Shown here one piece after another: positions 1-9,272 of a stretch of DNA of 64,000 bases. Source of the DNA: Eudoraea chungangensis. Lineage in GTDB: Bacteria > Bacteroidota > Bacteroidia > Flavobacteriales > Flavobacteriaceae. A program made the position numbers and the translations under genes. The stretch covers positions 1 through 64,000 of the forward strand of contig NZ_JARDUB010000008.1 in the NCBI RefSeq assembly GCF_029360665.1, written 5' to 3'. Each line of letters begins with the position of its first letter. Positions within the stretch are counted from its first letter, which is position 1. Below the pieces are notes generated by a model. It did no database searches. It worked only from the letters and a program-made list of their open reading frames with translations, and was not told the DNA's origin.

Positions 1-606
1 TGTAGTTGGTTGGGGTAGCGGTAACCGGTACCAGGGCTGCTGTCTGTTCATCTGTATCATCCAAATAGATAGAAAGGTCGATTGGTGTTGCCGCGGGATT
101 GTTACTAATCGTCAGGGTGTTAAGGGCAAGACTTAGGTCCTGAATTTCATCGGTTGGATTACCCCCTCCGCTGGCAAGCGCTGCATCAATTCCTTGTAAA
201 TGCGCTTCCACATCTGCCGTGGTGGTGCTGTAGTTGGTTGGGGTAGCGGTAACCGGTACCAGGGCTGCTGTCTGTTCATCTGTATCATCCAAATAGATAG
301 AAAGGTCGATTGGTGTTGCCGCGGGATTGTTACTAATCGTCAGGGTGTTTAGGGCAAGACTTAGGTCCTGAATTTCATCGGTTGGATTACCCCCTCCGCT
401 GGCAAGCGCTGCATCAATTCCTTGTAAATGTGCTTCCACATCTGCCGTGGTGGTGCTGTAGTTGGTTGGGGTAGCGGTAACCGGTACCAGGGCAGCTGTC
501 TGTTCATCTGTATCATCCAAATAGATAGAAAGGTCGATTGGTGTTGCCGCGGGATTGTTACTAATCGTCAGGGTGTTTAGGGCAAGACTTAGGTCCTGAA
601 TTTCAT
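1..606. repeat. 228-bp tandem repeat, at least 2.65 copies
   Basis: Copies start at 1, 229 and 457. The third stops matching after about 606, so it is about 150 bp long. Copies 1 and 2 differ at two positions I can see (near 122 and 203 against their equivalents), and copy 3 differs from copy 2 at one (agggcagctg against agggctgctg). The period is 76 codons and keeps the reading frame of the surface protein. The array continues past the left edge, so the total copy number is unknown. Confidence 0.95.
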
Positions 607-2281
607 TGATAGGATCGGCGTCGGCATCGTCAATAAAACCATCTAGATTAACAGAATTTCCAGAAGTCGCAGGGTTTGTTAAGCTTAAAATACTTCCTGA
701 GAGTTGTAAATCTTGTAATTCATCAATAGGATTACCTCCGCCTCCGGTGACTATGGCGTCTAATTCGTCCTTTAGTTGAACAAGAGCTCCTTGTACATTA
801 GGTGAAGTAATCGATGTATAGGCTGTAAAAGGTACTTCAGTAGCAATTTGATCATCTGATCCGGCCGCTGCTGCCAGGGCAGAGAGGTCTGCTGTCTGCG
901 TATTGCCTCCTTCAAGGGTAATTGTTATTACATTCGTAAGATCATTAAAAGAGAAATTTGAAATGGTCTGATCGTCCGTATCCATATTGTCCAAAAATGG
1001 ATTTAAATCTACCGTTCCTCCATTTTCGAGGGTTAAAATATTAGAGCCGGTTATGGTTAATTGTTGGTCATCTGTTCCTGCGGCGGTGGCAAGAGCAGAT
1101 AGGTTAACGGTTTCTGTATTCCCATTTTCCAAGCTTATACTTAGGACATTCGATGGGTCATCAAAAGAGAAGTCGGTTATAGTTTGATTATCCGTATTGT
1201 CAAAAAAAGGATTAAGGTCTACACTACCTCCATTTTCGAGAGTTAAAACATTGCCTCCTGTTAATGATATTTGTTGGTCATCACTACCGGTACCGCTGAG
1301 GGAAGACAGGTCTACGATTGCGGAATTACCATCTTCAATATCTATTTGCAAGACATTCGTTGGACTAAGGCTTGCTCCCGTTAGGTTTTGATTATCTGTA
1401 CCAGTTCCGCTTAGAGAAGATAGGTCTACTGAGGCAGAGGCACCATTTTCTATGTCAATTTGTAAAATATTTGTAGGACTTAGAGTAGCTGCGGTTAAGT
1501 CTTGTTCGTCTGAACCTACTCCCCTGAGATCAACGCTATTCGCATTGGTAAGCTGAAGTGTGTTTGCGGTAAGCTGAAGGTTTTGTATTTCATTTGTGGC
1601 ATCTGTATCCTCATCGGCGGCAATGGCAGCCGTATTTGCTGCGATATTGTTCTGTAGTAAAGAATCGTCATAATATGCGCCGTTATTATCAATTATGGAA
1701 TTGTTTAATTCGGAACTTACTATATTGGCGCCTGTAATATAGCCAGCGTCATTTGTAAAGTCATTCAAAGTAACTTCATTGTAATTTATTTCAGCGTCTC
1801 CCACCGTATTATCTTGTAATTCTTCACTGCCAACAGAATCTGCTGAGAGCTTTTCGGCTGAAATGGAATTATTCTGAATATCTATGCCCCCAATACTAAA
1901 ATCAACTATGTTATTCCCTGTTATTTCTCCGACTTCAAAATTTCTATTATTACCATTTTCTGTTATTACTATGGTACTTATCGGGTTAACCAAAGGATCG
2001 GCCGTAAAAGAAAGTCCAAAGGTTTCACATAAGTTTGCCCAAGATATGCCGTCATAAAAAAATACACAGCCTACATCGGTATTATAAACCAAGGCTCCAG
2101 CTGAGGGAATAATAGAATTCATCTGACTCGTATTAATCCTGGTAATTACCAAAACACGCTCGTTACTTTCTAATTCTAAAACCGAACTAGGATTAATATT
2201 TTGAGGATTATCTCCGATTTTTATCTGGCCAGACAAAATATTACAGAGACAAAAACTTACTAGAAATACAACTTTTTTCAT
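1..2281 (-). CDS. Large secreted repeat protein, N-terminal part (gene runs off the left edge)
   Basis: An uninterrupted minus-strand frame runs from an ATG at 2281 to the window edge, giving 760 codons with no stop. Residues 1-19 look like a signal peptide (hydrophobic core, ending LSGQ). The next part carries the motif GCVFFYDGISWANLC, common near the N-terminus of secreted flavobacterial repeat proteins. The rest is built of short beta-type units rich in Asp, Asn, Leu and Thr, such as LTLENGGSVDLNPFFDN and LSSLSGTG. One older pair of units recurs with a period of about 210 bp (near 1021 and 1231), and the final part is a nearly identical 76-residue repeat. The architecture resembles adhesin or tail-fibre-like surface proteins. 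The C-terminus, where a type IX secretion signal would be, is outside the window. Function is inferred only in this broad sense. Confidence 0.85.
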   Translation of the reverse strand, partial: MKKVVFLVSFCLCNILSGQIKIGDNPQNINPSSVLELESNERVLVITRINTSQMNSIIPSAGALVYNTDVGCVFFYDGISWANLCETFGLSFTADPLVNPISTIVITENGNNRNFEVGEITGNNIVDFSIGGIDIQNNSISAEKLSADSVGSEELQDNTVGDAEINYNEVTLNDFTNDAGYITGANIVSSELNNSIIDNNGAYYDDSLLQNNIAANTAAIAADEDTDATNEIQNLQLTANTLQLTNANSVDLRGVGSDEQDLTAATLSPTNILQIDIENGASASVDLSSLSGTGTDNQNLTGASLSPTNVLQIDIEDGNSAIVDLSSLSGTGSDDQQISLTGGNVLTLENGGSVDLNPFFDNTDNQTITDFSFDDPSNVLSISLENGNTETVNLSALATAAGTDDQQLTITGSNILTLENGGTVDLNPFLDNMDTDDQTISNFSFNDLTNVITITLEGGNTQTADLSALAAAAGSDDQIATEVPFTAYTSITSPNVQGALVQLKDELDAIVTGGGGNPIDELQDLQLSGSILSLTNPATSGNSVNLDGFIDDADADPINEIQDLSLALNTLTISNNPAATPIDLSIYLDDTDEQTAALVPVTATPTNYSTTTADVEAHLQGIDAALASGGGNPTDEIQDLSLALNTLTISNNPAATPIDLSIYLDDTDEQTAALVPVTATPTNYSTTTADVEAHLQGIDAALASGGGNPTDEIQDLSLALNTLTISNNPAATPIDLSIYLDDTDEQTAALVPVTATPTNY

Positions 2282-2634
2282 GGAGGTATTTTTTAAGAAT
2301 TAAGATACTAGTATTCTGGATTTTATTGGAAATATTTATGTACTAGTTCAGTCTTTTATTCTGAATTTCAAATGGTTATGTATTGATTATTAGAGGGTTT
2401 ACAAAAATAAGACTATCTAGTGTTATAATTAATTTTATACTCCAAAATACATGAATTGTAGTTGAAAGGCTTAAATAGTATTTAACAAATCAATTATAAT
2501 CATTTGGACCGCACCTCGATTGCACAACTAAGGCAATTACTGCCTAATCTTAAAGAAATTAACAAAAGTTTTAAGGGTGCAAATTTTTTTATCAGGGAAA
2601 CATACATTTTCTTTATAAACTGATATATTTAATA
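2282..2634. other. Intergenic region between divergent surface-protein genes
   Basis: This 353-bp AT-rich stretch separates the minus-strand repeat protein from the plus-strand gene at 2635. It must hold both promoters. A near-consensus -7 box (TATATTTA, 2624-2631) lies 3 nt before the plus-strand ATG. A perfect 10-bp palindrome, ATACTAGTAT, lies at 2305-2314, close to the minus-strand start. A weak hairpin with AGGCA and TGCCT arms lies at 2531-2545. I see no open frame or RNA gene. Confidence 0.5.
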
Positions 2635-3399
2635 ATGAAGATAGTTAATCAAGGTTGTCGTATTTTATTACTATTATTTGTTCTGGGGTCATTTAATCTG
2701 CAATCTCAGGAAGACGAGAGGACATTACTACGTGGCCAGGTACTATACCGTAATGTTAATGTGCCTAATGAGAATGTTATAAACAGTACCTCCCAAAGAG
2801 CAACTATAACTAATGATAATGGGGAGTTTGCTATACGCGTTAAGGTAGACGATGAGCTGGTATTTACTTCTATAAATTATCAAATAGAAATGATAAAAAT
2901 CACACAAGAAATCCTGGATAATAACAGGCTTGTAGTAGAGGTTAATGAAAAAGTCACTGCCCTGGATGAAGTAGTTGTTAGTCCTGAAAACCAAGAAAGG
3001 TTTTTGCAATTACAGAATGAAGAGTTTAAAGGTTATGAATACGAAACAGATCAATCTACAGAGGTTGTGAACATTGCCCAAGATAAGATTTCCCGAGGGC
3101 TTTTAAAAGATGGAATAAATTTCGTAAATATTTTTAAAGCTCTAGTAAATACTGATGGAACTAAAAAAGATAATCCTGATGAGCCATTAAAGACTAGTGA
3201 GGTTTTAAGGCTGGTTTATGAGGATGACTTTTTTACGGAAGATCTTAATATACCAGAAGATAAAATTGATGCCTTTTTGTATTACTGTGACGAGCAGTTG
3301 CCACCCAAATCTTTGTTGAAAAAAGACAATGAGTTTGAACTGATTGATTTCTTGGTGAATCAAAGTAATTCTTTTTTAGAAATGTATGACAAGGATTAA
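2635..3399 (+). CDS. Secreted protein with carboxypeptidase-regulatory-like domain
   Basis: 254 residues. A signal peptide covers about residues 1-25 (ending LQSQ). Residues about 32-115 resemble the CarboxypepD_reg-like beta-sandwich: LRGQVLYRN..., then ATITNDNGEFAIRVKVDDELVF and finally LDEVVV. This fold usually opens TonB-dependent transporters, but no plug or barrel follows. The C-terminal half is unassigned and ends with an LNIPEDKIDAFLYYC motif shared with the next gene, so the two are paralogs beyond the known domain. The gene overlaps the downstream paralog by 14 bp and is probably cotranscribed with it. The role is unknown, probably periplasmic or outer-membrane associated. Confidence 0.8.
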   Translation: MKIVNQGCRILLLLFVLGSFNLQSQEDERTLLRGQVLYRNVNVPNENVINSTSQRATITNDNGEFAIRVKVDDELVFTSINYQIEMIKITQEILDNNRLVVEVNEKVTALDEVVVSPENQERFLQLQNEEFKGYEYETDQSTEVVNIAQDKISRGLLKDGINFVNIFKALVNTDGTKKDNPDEPLKTSEVLRLVYEDDFFTEDLNIPEDKIDAFLYYCDEQLPPKSLLKKDNEFELIDFLVNQSNSFLEMYDKD

Positions 3400-4168
3400 A
3401 TGGTTTATCCTACTATTATTTTTCGTCTGCATTAAAATTCAGGCCCAAACGAGTTATGATACTGAATTATCGGGAAAAGTAACTAATATGGGCGAAGGAG
3501 TCACGGATGTACATGTTTTAAATCTTACACAGAAACGAGCAACTATCACTAATAGTGAGGGAGAATTTTTAATACGTGCAGCCGTGAACGATACCCTGAT
3601 GTTTTCGGCAATTCAACTTCAGAGAAAATCTTTAGTAATTACTCCCGCAATACTCAGTAGTGGTTATATTATAGTGCCACTTGGAGAATTTGTGAATGAA
3701 TTGGATGAAGTAGTATTATTACCTTTTAATTTAACAGGTGACCTAAGCAGAGATATGAATAATATCGAGACTGACAAAGTTGTTGTTGCCTCTACGCTTG
3801 GTTTGCCTAATGCCTATGTAAAACCTATTACACAAGCAGAACGTAAATTGTTCGAAGCTACTACCGGAGGGGGCCTAGTGCCTTTAAATCCTATCTTGAA
3901 TGCCATTACTGGAAGGACTAAATACTTAAAGAAGGTTCTGGCATATCAGGAAAAGTATGCCAGAACAAATAGGGTTCGTGATTTTTATGCGGATTCACTT
4001 TTTGTCCAAAATTTAGGAATCCCTTCAGATAAAATAGAAGATTTTATGTATTACTGTGAGATTGATTCCTCTTTTAGTTCTGTGGTAGACACCAGAGACC
4101 GACTTAAGATTTGGGAGTATCTAAAAAGACGAAGTAGTCAATACTTGGTATTATCGAATGAAGAATAA
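3386..4168 (+). CDS. Secreted protein with carboxypeptidase-regulatory-like domain (paralog of the preceding gene)
   Basis: 260 residues, starting with an ATG inside the 3' end of the upstream gene in another frame. A signal peptide covers about residues 1-20 (ending KIQAQ). The CarboxypepD_reg-like part has the same landmarks as its neighbour (ATITNSEGEFLIRAAVNDTLMF, then LDEVVLLPFN). The C-terminal motif LGIPSDKIEDFMYYCE matches the neighbour's. The middle region (about residues 125-190) differs and is longer. The tandem overlapping arrangement suggests duplication and translational coupling. Function is unknown. Confidence 0.8.
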   Translation: MTRIKWFILLLFFVCIKIQAQTSYDTELSGKVTNMGEGVTDVHVLNLTQKRATITNSEGEFLIRAAVNDTLMFSAIQLQRKSLVITPAILSSGYIIVPLGEFVNELDEVVLLPFNLTGDLSRDMNNIETDKVVVASTLGLPNAYVKPITQAERKLFEATTGGGLVPLNPILNAITGRTKYLKKVLAYQEKYARTNRVRDFYADSLFVQNLGIPSDKIEDFMYYCEIDSSFSSVVDTRDRLKIWEYLKRRSSQYLVLSNEE

Positions 4169-4219
4169 GCATGGGATTTTTTACTAAACCTGAATTTTGG
4201 AATTATTAGAAAGTTTTTT

Positions 4220-4747
4220 ATGTATATAATAGGAAGACTAAAATTTATACCGTATGCGCTTTTAACCATGTTTATTCTGGGGGCATCATCTTTTACATAC
4301 TATCATAAATTTTATGTAAGTGTTTCCCAGGTAGAATATTCTGAAAAAGACAAAGCAATTCAGGTAACTAGCAGATTATTTATTGATGATTTGGAAAAGG
4401 CTCTTCTAGAACGTTACGAGTTGGAAACGTATTTGGCTACGGAGAAAGAAGACATGAATTCTGATACTTGGATTGAAAAATACTTAACCAATAGATTGAA
4501 GTTTTCTATTGACGGGGTTTATACAAAAGCCAATTTTATTGGTAAGAAGTATGAAAATGACATGATTGTCTGTTTTTTAGAAATAGAGGATATTGATTTA
4601 GAAAGGATAAGTAATATCGAGGTAACAAACCTTATTCTTCTTGATGTTTTTCAGGAACAACAAAATATTACTCATCTGAGAATTGAGGATATAAAAAAGA
4701 GCTTCGTATTTAATAGTGACAATAATAAAGGAATGTTAAACTTGTAA
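4220..4747 (+). CDS. DUF6702-family protein
   Basis: 175 residues with one N-terminal hydrophobic segment (about 8-26), then a soluble domain starting HKFYVSVSQVEYSEKDKAIQVTSR. That layout and the position directly upstream of an M1 peptidase match the DUF6702 family of Bacteroidota. It is probably an anchored or exported envelope protein. The gene follows the carboxypeptidase-regulatory-like pair by about 50 bp and precedes the peptidase by about 56 bp, so one transcript is possible. No biochemical role is known to me. Confidence 0.7.
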   Translation: MYIIGRLKFIPYALLTMFILGASSFTYYHKFYVSVSQVEYSEKDKAIQVTSRLFIDDLEKALLERYELETYLATEKEDMNSDTWIEKYLTNRLKFSIDGVYTKANFIGKKYENDMIVCFLEIEDIDLERISNIEVTNLILLDVFQEQQNITHLRIEDIKKSFVFNSDNNKGMLNL

Positions 4748-4803
4748 GTTAGAACTATTATAATTTCTCATTTTTTCTATTTTCGCAGCTAAATTTTGAT
4801 TTT

Positions 4804-7113
4804 ATGTTGCGTAAGTTCTTTTTGGTTTTTTTGATTTCTACGGTTAGTATTACACTTATTAATGCACAAAATAACCAGCCTACTCCCCCCCAAGGACATT
4901 TAAATACTAACAAGTTTAAACAATTGTACGAAGAGTTCGCAACGCCCAATACTTATAGGTCTGCATCTGGGGCACCTGGACCAGATTATTATCAACAACA
5001 GGCAGACTACCAAATATCAATTGAATTAGACGACAAGGATGCCCGAATCTATGGGGAAGAAACTATAACCTATCACAATAATTCTCCGGATAACTTGGAA
5101 TATTTATGGGTACAATTGGATCAGAACAGAAGGGCTAGAGATTCTAAAACTCCGTTACATGATCCCAGTAAAGGTCTTTCTTTGGCATATAGCTCTGATA
5201 AGTATGTGCAAAACATGATGTCAGAGACATTTGATGGAGGATTTAACATAGAATTCGTTAAAGATAACTCTGGAGATAATTTGCCTTTTACAATAAACCA
5301 GACAATGATGCGAATAGATCTTCCGGAAGTTCTTAAGAGCGGAGATCAAGTTAGTTTTTCTATAAAGTGGTGGTATAATATTCCAAATCATACCGTAGAT
5401 AGAGCAAGATCTGGTTATGAATATTTTGAAGAAGACGGCAATAGATCTTATGTAATAGCACAGTTTTTTCCTAGAATGGCGGTTTATAATGATGTAGAAG
5501 GATGGCAAAATTTTCAGTTTTGGGGTGATGGGGAATTTGCCTTGCCTTTTGGGAACTATGAGGTAAGTATTACAGTTCCTGCGGATCATATTTTAGACGC
5601 TACTGGAGAATTAGCGAATAGAAAAGAGGTCTTTTCAAAGGAAATGATGAATCGTTATGAGAAAGCTAAAAAATCCTATGACAAGCCAGTTTTAATTGTT
5701 ACTCAACAGGAAGCTGAAATTGCTGAGAAAGGGTTTTCTAAGGATAAAAAAACTTGGAAATTTAATGCGGAAAACGTTCGAGATTTTGGATTTGCCACGT
5801 CAAGAAAGTTTATTTGGGATATGCAGGCGGTAAAAATTGGAAACAGAGATGTTATGGCGGTTTCCCTGTATCCTAAGGAGGGTAATCCTCTGTGGGAAGA
5901 TTATTCTACGAAGGCAGTTGCGCACACTTTAAAATCTTATTCTTCCCATACTTTTGATTATCCATATCACAAAGCAGTTTCTGTTCATGCCAAAAATCAA
6001 GGGATGGAATATCCTATGATTTGTTGGAATTATGGTAGGCCAGAGAAGGATGGTAGTTATTCTGACAGAGTAAAATTTGGGATGATAAGCGTAATTATAC
6101 ATGAAGTGGGACATAACTTTTTTCCCATGATTGTAAACTCTGATGAGAGACAATGGGCATGGATGGACGAAGGTTTGGATACATTTATGCAATATATGGC
6201 GGAACAGGAGTTCGGAGTGGCTTATCCGGATATTATTGCCCCAAATTTAGCATACCCATCAAGACGCGGGGCTCCGGCAAAGATTGTTCCTTATATGAAA
6301 GGAGAACAGAATACCTTATCGCCAATTATGTCTAATCCGGAAAACGTATTCCAGTTAGGTCCAAATGCTTATGGCAAACCTGCTACCGCCTTGAATATTT
6401 TAAGAGAAACCATTATGGGGCGCGAATTGTTTGATCATGCTTTTCGCGTTTATGCCAATAGATGGAAGTTTAAACATCCCTCTCCAGAAGACTTTTTTAG
6501 AACAATGGAGGATGCCTCAGCGGTAGATCTCGATTGGTATTGGAGAGGCTGGTTTTATTCAACAGATTATGTAGATATAGGAATACAATCTGTGAACAAA
6601 TTCTATGTTAGTGATAAGCCCAATAAGAAAATGCAGGAGTATTTAAATTCTCGCGGATATTCAGAGGATAATTATCCTTCTTTTGTCTATCTCATGGATG
6701 AACAAGATGAGGATTTTAATGAAGAGCTTAAGGGAAAAGAAGCTTTTGAGACCGTCCCCACTTTAAATGAATATGTATTGGATAATTTATCAGTTCAGGA
6801 GCGAACTACTCTAAAGAACCCAAAGTATTTCTATGAAATAGTTTTTCAGAAGCCTGGAGGAATTCCAATGCCCATTATCGTAGAATATGCCTATGCGGAT
6901 GGGACTAGCAAAAAAGTAACTTTTCCTGCTCAGATTTGGCGTTTGAATGATAAGTCGGTTAAACGTGTGATAGCATCTGAAAAGGAAATAATTGCCTTCA
7001 CCATTGATCCGGATTTAGAAACAGCCGATATAGATCTTTCTAATAATAGCTGGCCGGCGAAAGAACAAAAATCAGAATTTGAGCGGTTTAAGAAGGAAAT
7101 CAAAGGGAAATAG
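4804..7113 (+). CDS. M1 family zinc aminopeptidase, secreted
   Basis: 769 residues. A signal peptide ends near residue 21 (LINAQ). The zinc-binding HExxH is present as HEVGH starting at His433, followed 18 residues further by the second Glu in WMDEGLDTF, the classic gluzincin arrangement. The N-terminal beta-domain of M1 enzymes precedes it and an extended C-terminal domain follows. It probably trims peptides in the periplasm or outside the cell. A near-consensus -7 box (TATTTTCG) lies near 4779-4786, so it may have its own promoter in addition to readthrough from upstream genes. Confidence 0.92.
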   Translation: MLRKFFLVFLISTVSITLINAQNNQPTPPQGHLNTNKFKQLYEEFATPNTYRSASGAPGPDYYQQQADYQISIELDDKDARIYGEETITYHNNSPDNLEYLWVQLDQNRRARDSKTPLHDPSKGLSLAYSSDKYVQNMMSETFDGGFNIEFVKDNSGDNLPFTINQTMMRIDLPEVLKSGDQVSFSIKWWYNIPNHTVDRARSGYEYFEEDGNRSYVIAQFFPRMAVYNDVEGWQNFQFWGDGEFALPFGNYEVSITVPADHILDATGELANRKEVFSKEMMNRYEKAKKSYDKPVLIVTQQEAEIAEKGFSKDKKTWKFNAENVRDFGFATSRKFIWDMQAVKIGNRDVMAVSLYPKEGNPLWEDYSTKAVAHTLKSYSSHTFDYPYHKAVSVHAKNQGMEYPMICWNYGRPEKDGSYSDRVKFGMISVIIHEVGHNFFPMIVNSDERQWAWMDEGLDTFMQYMAEQEFGVAYPDIIAPNLAYPSRRGAPAKIVPYMKGEQNTLSPIMSNPENVFQLGPNAYGKPATALNILRETIMGRELFDHAFRVYANRWKFKHPSPEDFFRTMEDASAVDLDWYWRGWFYSTDYVDIGIQSVNKFYVSDKPNKKMQEYLNSRGYSEDNYPSFVYLMDEQDEDFNEELKGKEAFETVPTLNEYVLDNLSVQERTTLKNPKYFYEIVFQKPGGIPMPIIVEYAYADGTSKKVTFPAQIWRLNDKSVKRVIASEKEIIAFTIDPDLETADIDLSNNSWPAKEQKSEFERFKKEIKGK

Positions 7114-7212
7114 AGGTTATTTTCCTATCCTTAATTATTTAGTAGAAATAATGCCTGTTAAATGGACTTATTAGGCTTTTTTACAATAAATCTGTTGGTG
7201 TTTTAGGATCTT

Positions 7213-7965
7213 TTAAACGTTGGTATTTACGAAATCCAAAAGTTTTATTAGATCTTCTTCTTTGTTAAGTTTGATTTTATTCTGTTTTATAAAGGATTTT
7301 ATTTCATCGGTTTTTTCACTGCCAAAAACGGCGCTTAATTCTTTTTTTGACCCTTTAAATAGAACAGGTATTTCCCTATCTACCGAAATAAAATATTCGT
7401 GCTTGTCGTCAAATTTAGGAGGGTAGGAAGGGTGCATGGATGTTGCAGCTTTTCTGCCTTCTATATATAGCTTACTTTTCTTTTCATAAAGGACAAATTT
7501 TGGCCCTTGATTAAGGCGGATTATATAACCCTCCTTAATTTCCCCCTTACCATCAAAATATTTTGAATATAAGTAGCTTTGATTGTCTACTATACATGTC
7601 AAAGAAGTACTCTTGTAAACAGATTCTAAGGGACTATCTTTAGATCTTCTTATTTCAATTTCATCATTGTAGGCGTTGTAACGCATAGGGTAACTATCGA
7701 ATAGTTTATCCAGATAAAAAACATCCCCCTTAATAAATTCATCATTAAAATAGACAGAACCTTCTATGTTTTCAAGAGATATTTTAGAGGCAGAAGTTCT
7801 TATATTATTACTTGCATTATTAAGCCACCTTGTTAGCCGGTCTAAATCTCCAGAACCTCCAATACTTTGTAATCCTGTCGGTGATGCCCCGCCTGGCCCT
7901 GATTGAGCGTTTAGAGAAATGGTGATTATAAGAAAGAGTATTGCGAAACCTAAGGACTTTTTCAT
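7213..7965 (-). CDS. Secreted protein of unknown function (tandem paralog 1)
   Basis: 250 residues with a signal peptide ending SLNAQ (about residue 20). It is clearly homologous along its full length to the protein encoded at 8264-9004. Shared segments include EGSVY(F/Y)N, FIKGDVFYL, LFDSYPMRYNA, ESVYKSTSLTCI, GEIKEGYIIRLN, TSMHP and IKLNKEEDL. The order of short beta-strand-like blocks suggests a soluble beta-rich envelope protein, but I recognise no named family. It has a longer Gly/Ser-rich segment after the signal peptide than its paralog. Confidence 0.75.
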   Translation of the reverse strand: MKKSLGFAILFLIITISLNAQSGPGGASPTGLQSIGGSGDLDRLTRWLNNASNNIRTSASKISLENIEGSVYFNDEFIKGDVFYLDKLFDSYPMRYNAYNDEIEIRRSKDSPLESVYKSTSLTCIVDNQSYLYSKYFDGKGEIKEGYIIRLNQGPKFVLYEKKSKLYIEGRKAATSMHPSYPPKFDDKHEYFISVDREIPVLFKGSKKELSAVFGSEKTDEIKSFIKQNKIKLNKEEDLIKLLDFVNTNV

Positions 7966-8263
7966 TTGATATATTCTTTTGTCTTCATAAGATAAAGAAT
8001 ATTCAGTATTAAAAAAAGGAGTCTCTACAAACTGATAGTTCCCTTAAACAGATAGCTATAGTTAAACCTAAATCAGAATAAACAGAAAAAGACGTTTTTG
8101 CATTGGAATACTTGAAGGAAAATGTTTGGCATCAACTATTCTAAAAGTTTGTAAAGCTCGGGTGAAAGCAAGAAAGTGTTTGTCCTTAAAACAGACGCTT
8201 TTTAGTCCTTGGGCGCAAAAAATCTTGGATTAATTTAGACAATTTGGATGACTACCTTTTTTA

Positions 8264-9004
8264 TTAGGCATTGTCATTTACAAACTCCATAAGCTTAACT
8301 AAATCTTCTTCCTTGTTTAGTTTTATCTTATTTTTTTTGATAAAAGATTTTAATTCAGAAGCTTTTTCATTGCCAAATATGGCGGTTAACTCTTTCTTGG
8401 ATCCTTTAAATTGCACAGGTACCTCGCCGTCAGCTGAAATAAAATAATCGTGCTTATCTTCAAATTTTGGCGGGTAGGTTGGATGCATAGAAGTTGCACC
8501 TTTTCTTCCTTCTTTATAGACTTTGGTTTTTTTCTCAAATAGGACGTACTTGGAACCTTCATTAAGACGAATAATATAACCCTCCTTAATTTCTCCTTTG
8601 CTATCGAAATATTTGGAATACACATAACTTTCATTGTCTATAATACATGTCAAAGAAGTGCTTTTATACACGGATTCTAAAGGACTGCCCTCCGTTCTTT
8701 GTATCTCTATTTCATCACTAAAAGCATTGTACCGCATCGGATAACTATCAAATAATTTTGTTAAATAAAACACGTCACCCTTGATAAAGTTTTCGTTGTA
8801 ATATACAGAGCCTTCAATGGTACTAAGATCGAGTTTGCTTCTGCGGGCTCTATTCATATTATCAGCATTGTTTAACCATCTAAGTGCCATATCTCTGTCT
8901 AGAGGATTACCCTGCGCCCTGACGCTGCCTGGAGCCGTGCTTTGAGCGTTTAATGAGATGGAAATAAATAAAAAACTGAGAAAACTGAGGAGTGATTTTT
9001 GCAT
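8264..9004 (-). CDS. Secreted protein of unknown function (tandem paralog 2)
   Basis: 246 residues from the ATG at 9004. An upstream in-frame ATG would add 25 residues, but the signal peptide (MQKSLLSFLSFLFISISLNAQ) starts at 9004 and an A-rich stretch typical of flavobacterial leaders precedes it. It matches the 7213-7965 protein throughout. The two genes are 298 bp apart in the same orientation, so they arose by tandem duplication and are probably transcribed separately. Function is unknown. Confidence 0.75.
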   Translation of the reverse strand: MQKSLLSFLSFLFISISLNAQSTAPGSVRAQGNPLDRDMALRWLNNADNMNRARRSKLDLSTIEGSVYYNENFIKGDVFYLTKLFDSYPMRYNAFSDEIEIQRTEGSPLESVYKSTSLTCIIDNESYVYSKYFDSKGEIKEGYIIRLNEGSKYVLFEKKTKVYKEGRKGATSMHPTYPPKFEDKHDYFISADGEVPVQFKGSKKELTAIFGNEKASELKSFIKKNKIKLNKEEDLVKLMEFVNDNA

Positions 9005-9260
9005 GATGAATTTTTTTTTTGAAGTTGCCAAATTACAAATAAGATTTAATATGAAAAAACAATTTTTAAAATGGACCACTAAACCAGTTGAAATACCTAG
9101 GCAAAGGGTCCTTTCTAACGAATCTATCTGTTTTAAAGCTTGTAATAACCTGTATTGATTTGAGAATTATTCGTAATACTCCATTCGGTTTAAAATCCAT
9201 CAGAATACCCGAGGATGTTTCTTTTGTTATTTAATTTTTTTAATACGTAACCAACTTAAC

Positions 9261-9268
9261 TATATTTG
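9261..9268 (+). promoter_or_regulatory. -7 promoter box of tatA
   Basis: TATATTTG is a perfect match to the Bacteroidota -7 consensus TAnnTTTG. It ends 4 nt before the tatA ATG, leaving almost no room for a 5' leader. No well-spaced -33 TTTG was found. Confidence 0.55.
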
Positions 9269-9272
9269 TTCT

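Noticed and set aside
1-606. Regular repeats considered as a CRISPR array
   Set aside because: The 228-bp units are contiguous, coding and have no unique spacers.
987-1391. Two plus-strand open frames of 64-66 codons
   Set aside because: They are antisense shadows of the repeat protein; their similarity to each other only reflects its internal repeats.
2531-2545. Hairpin AGGCA/TGCCT in the 2282-2634 intergenic region
   Set aside because: Only 5 bp of stem, no T-run, likely chance.
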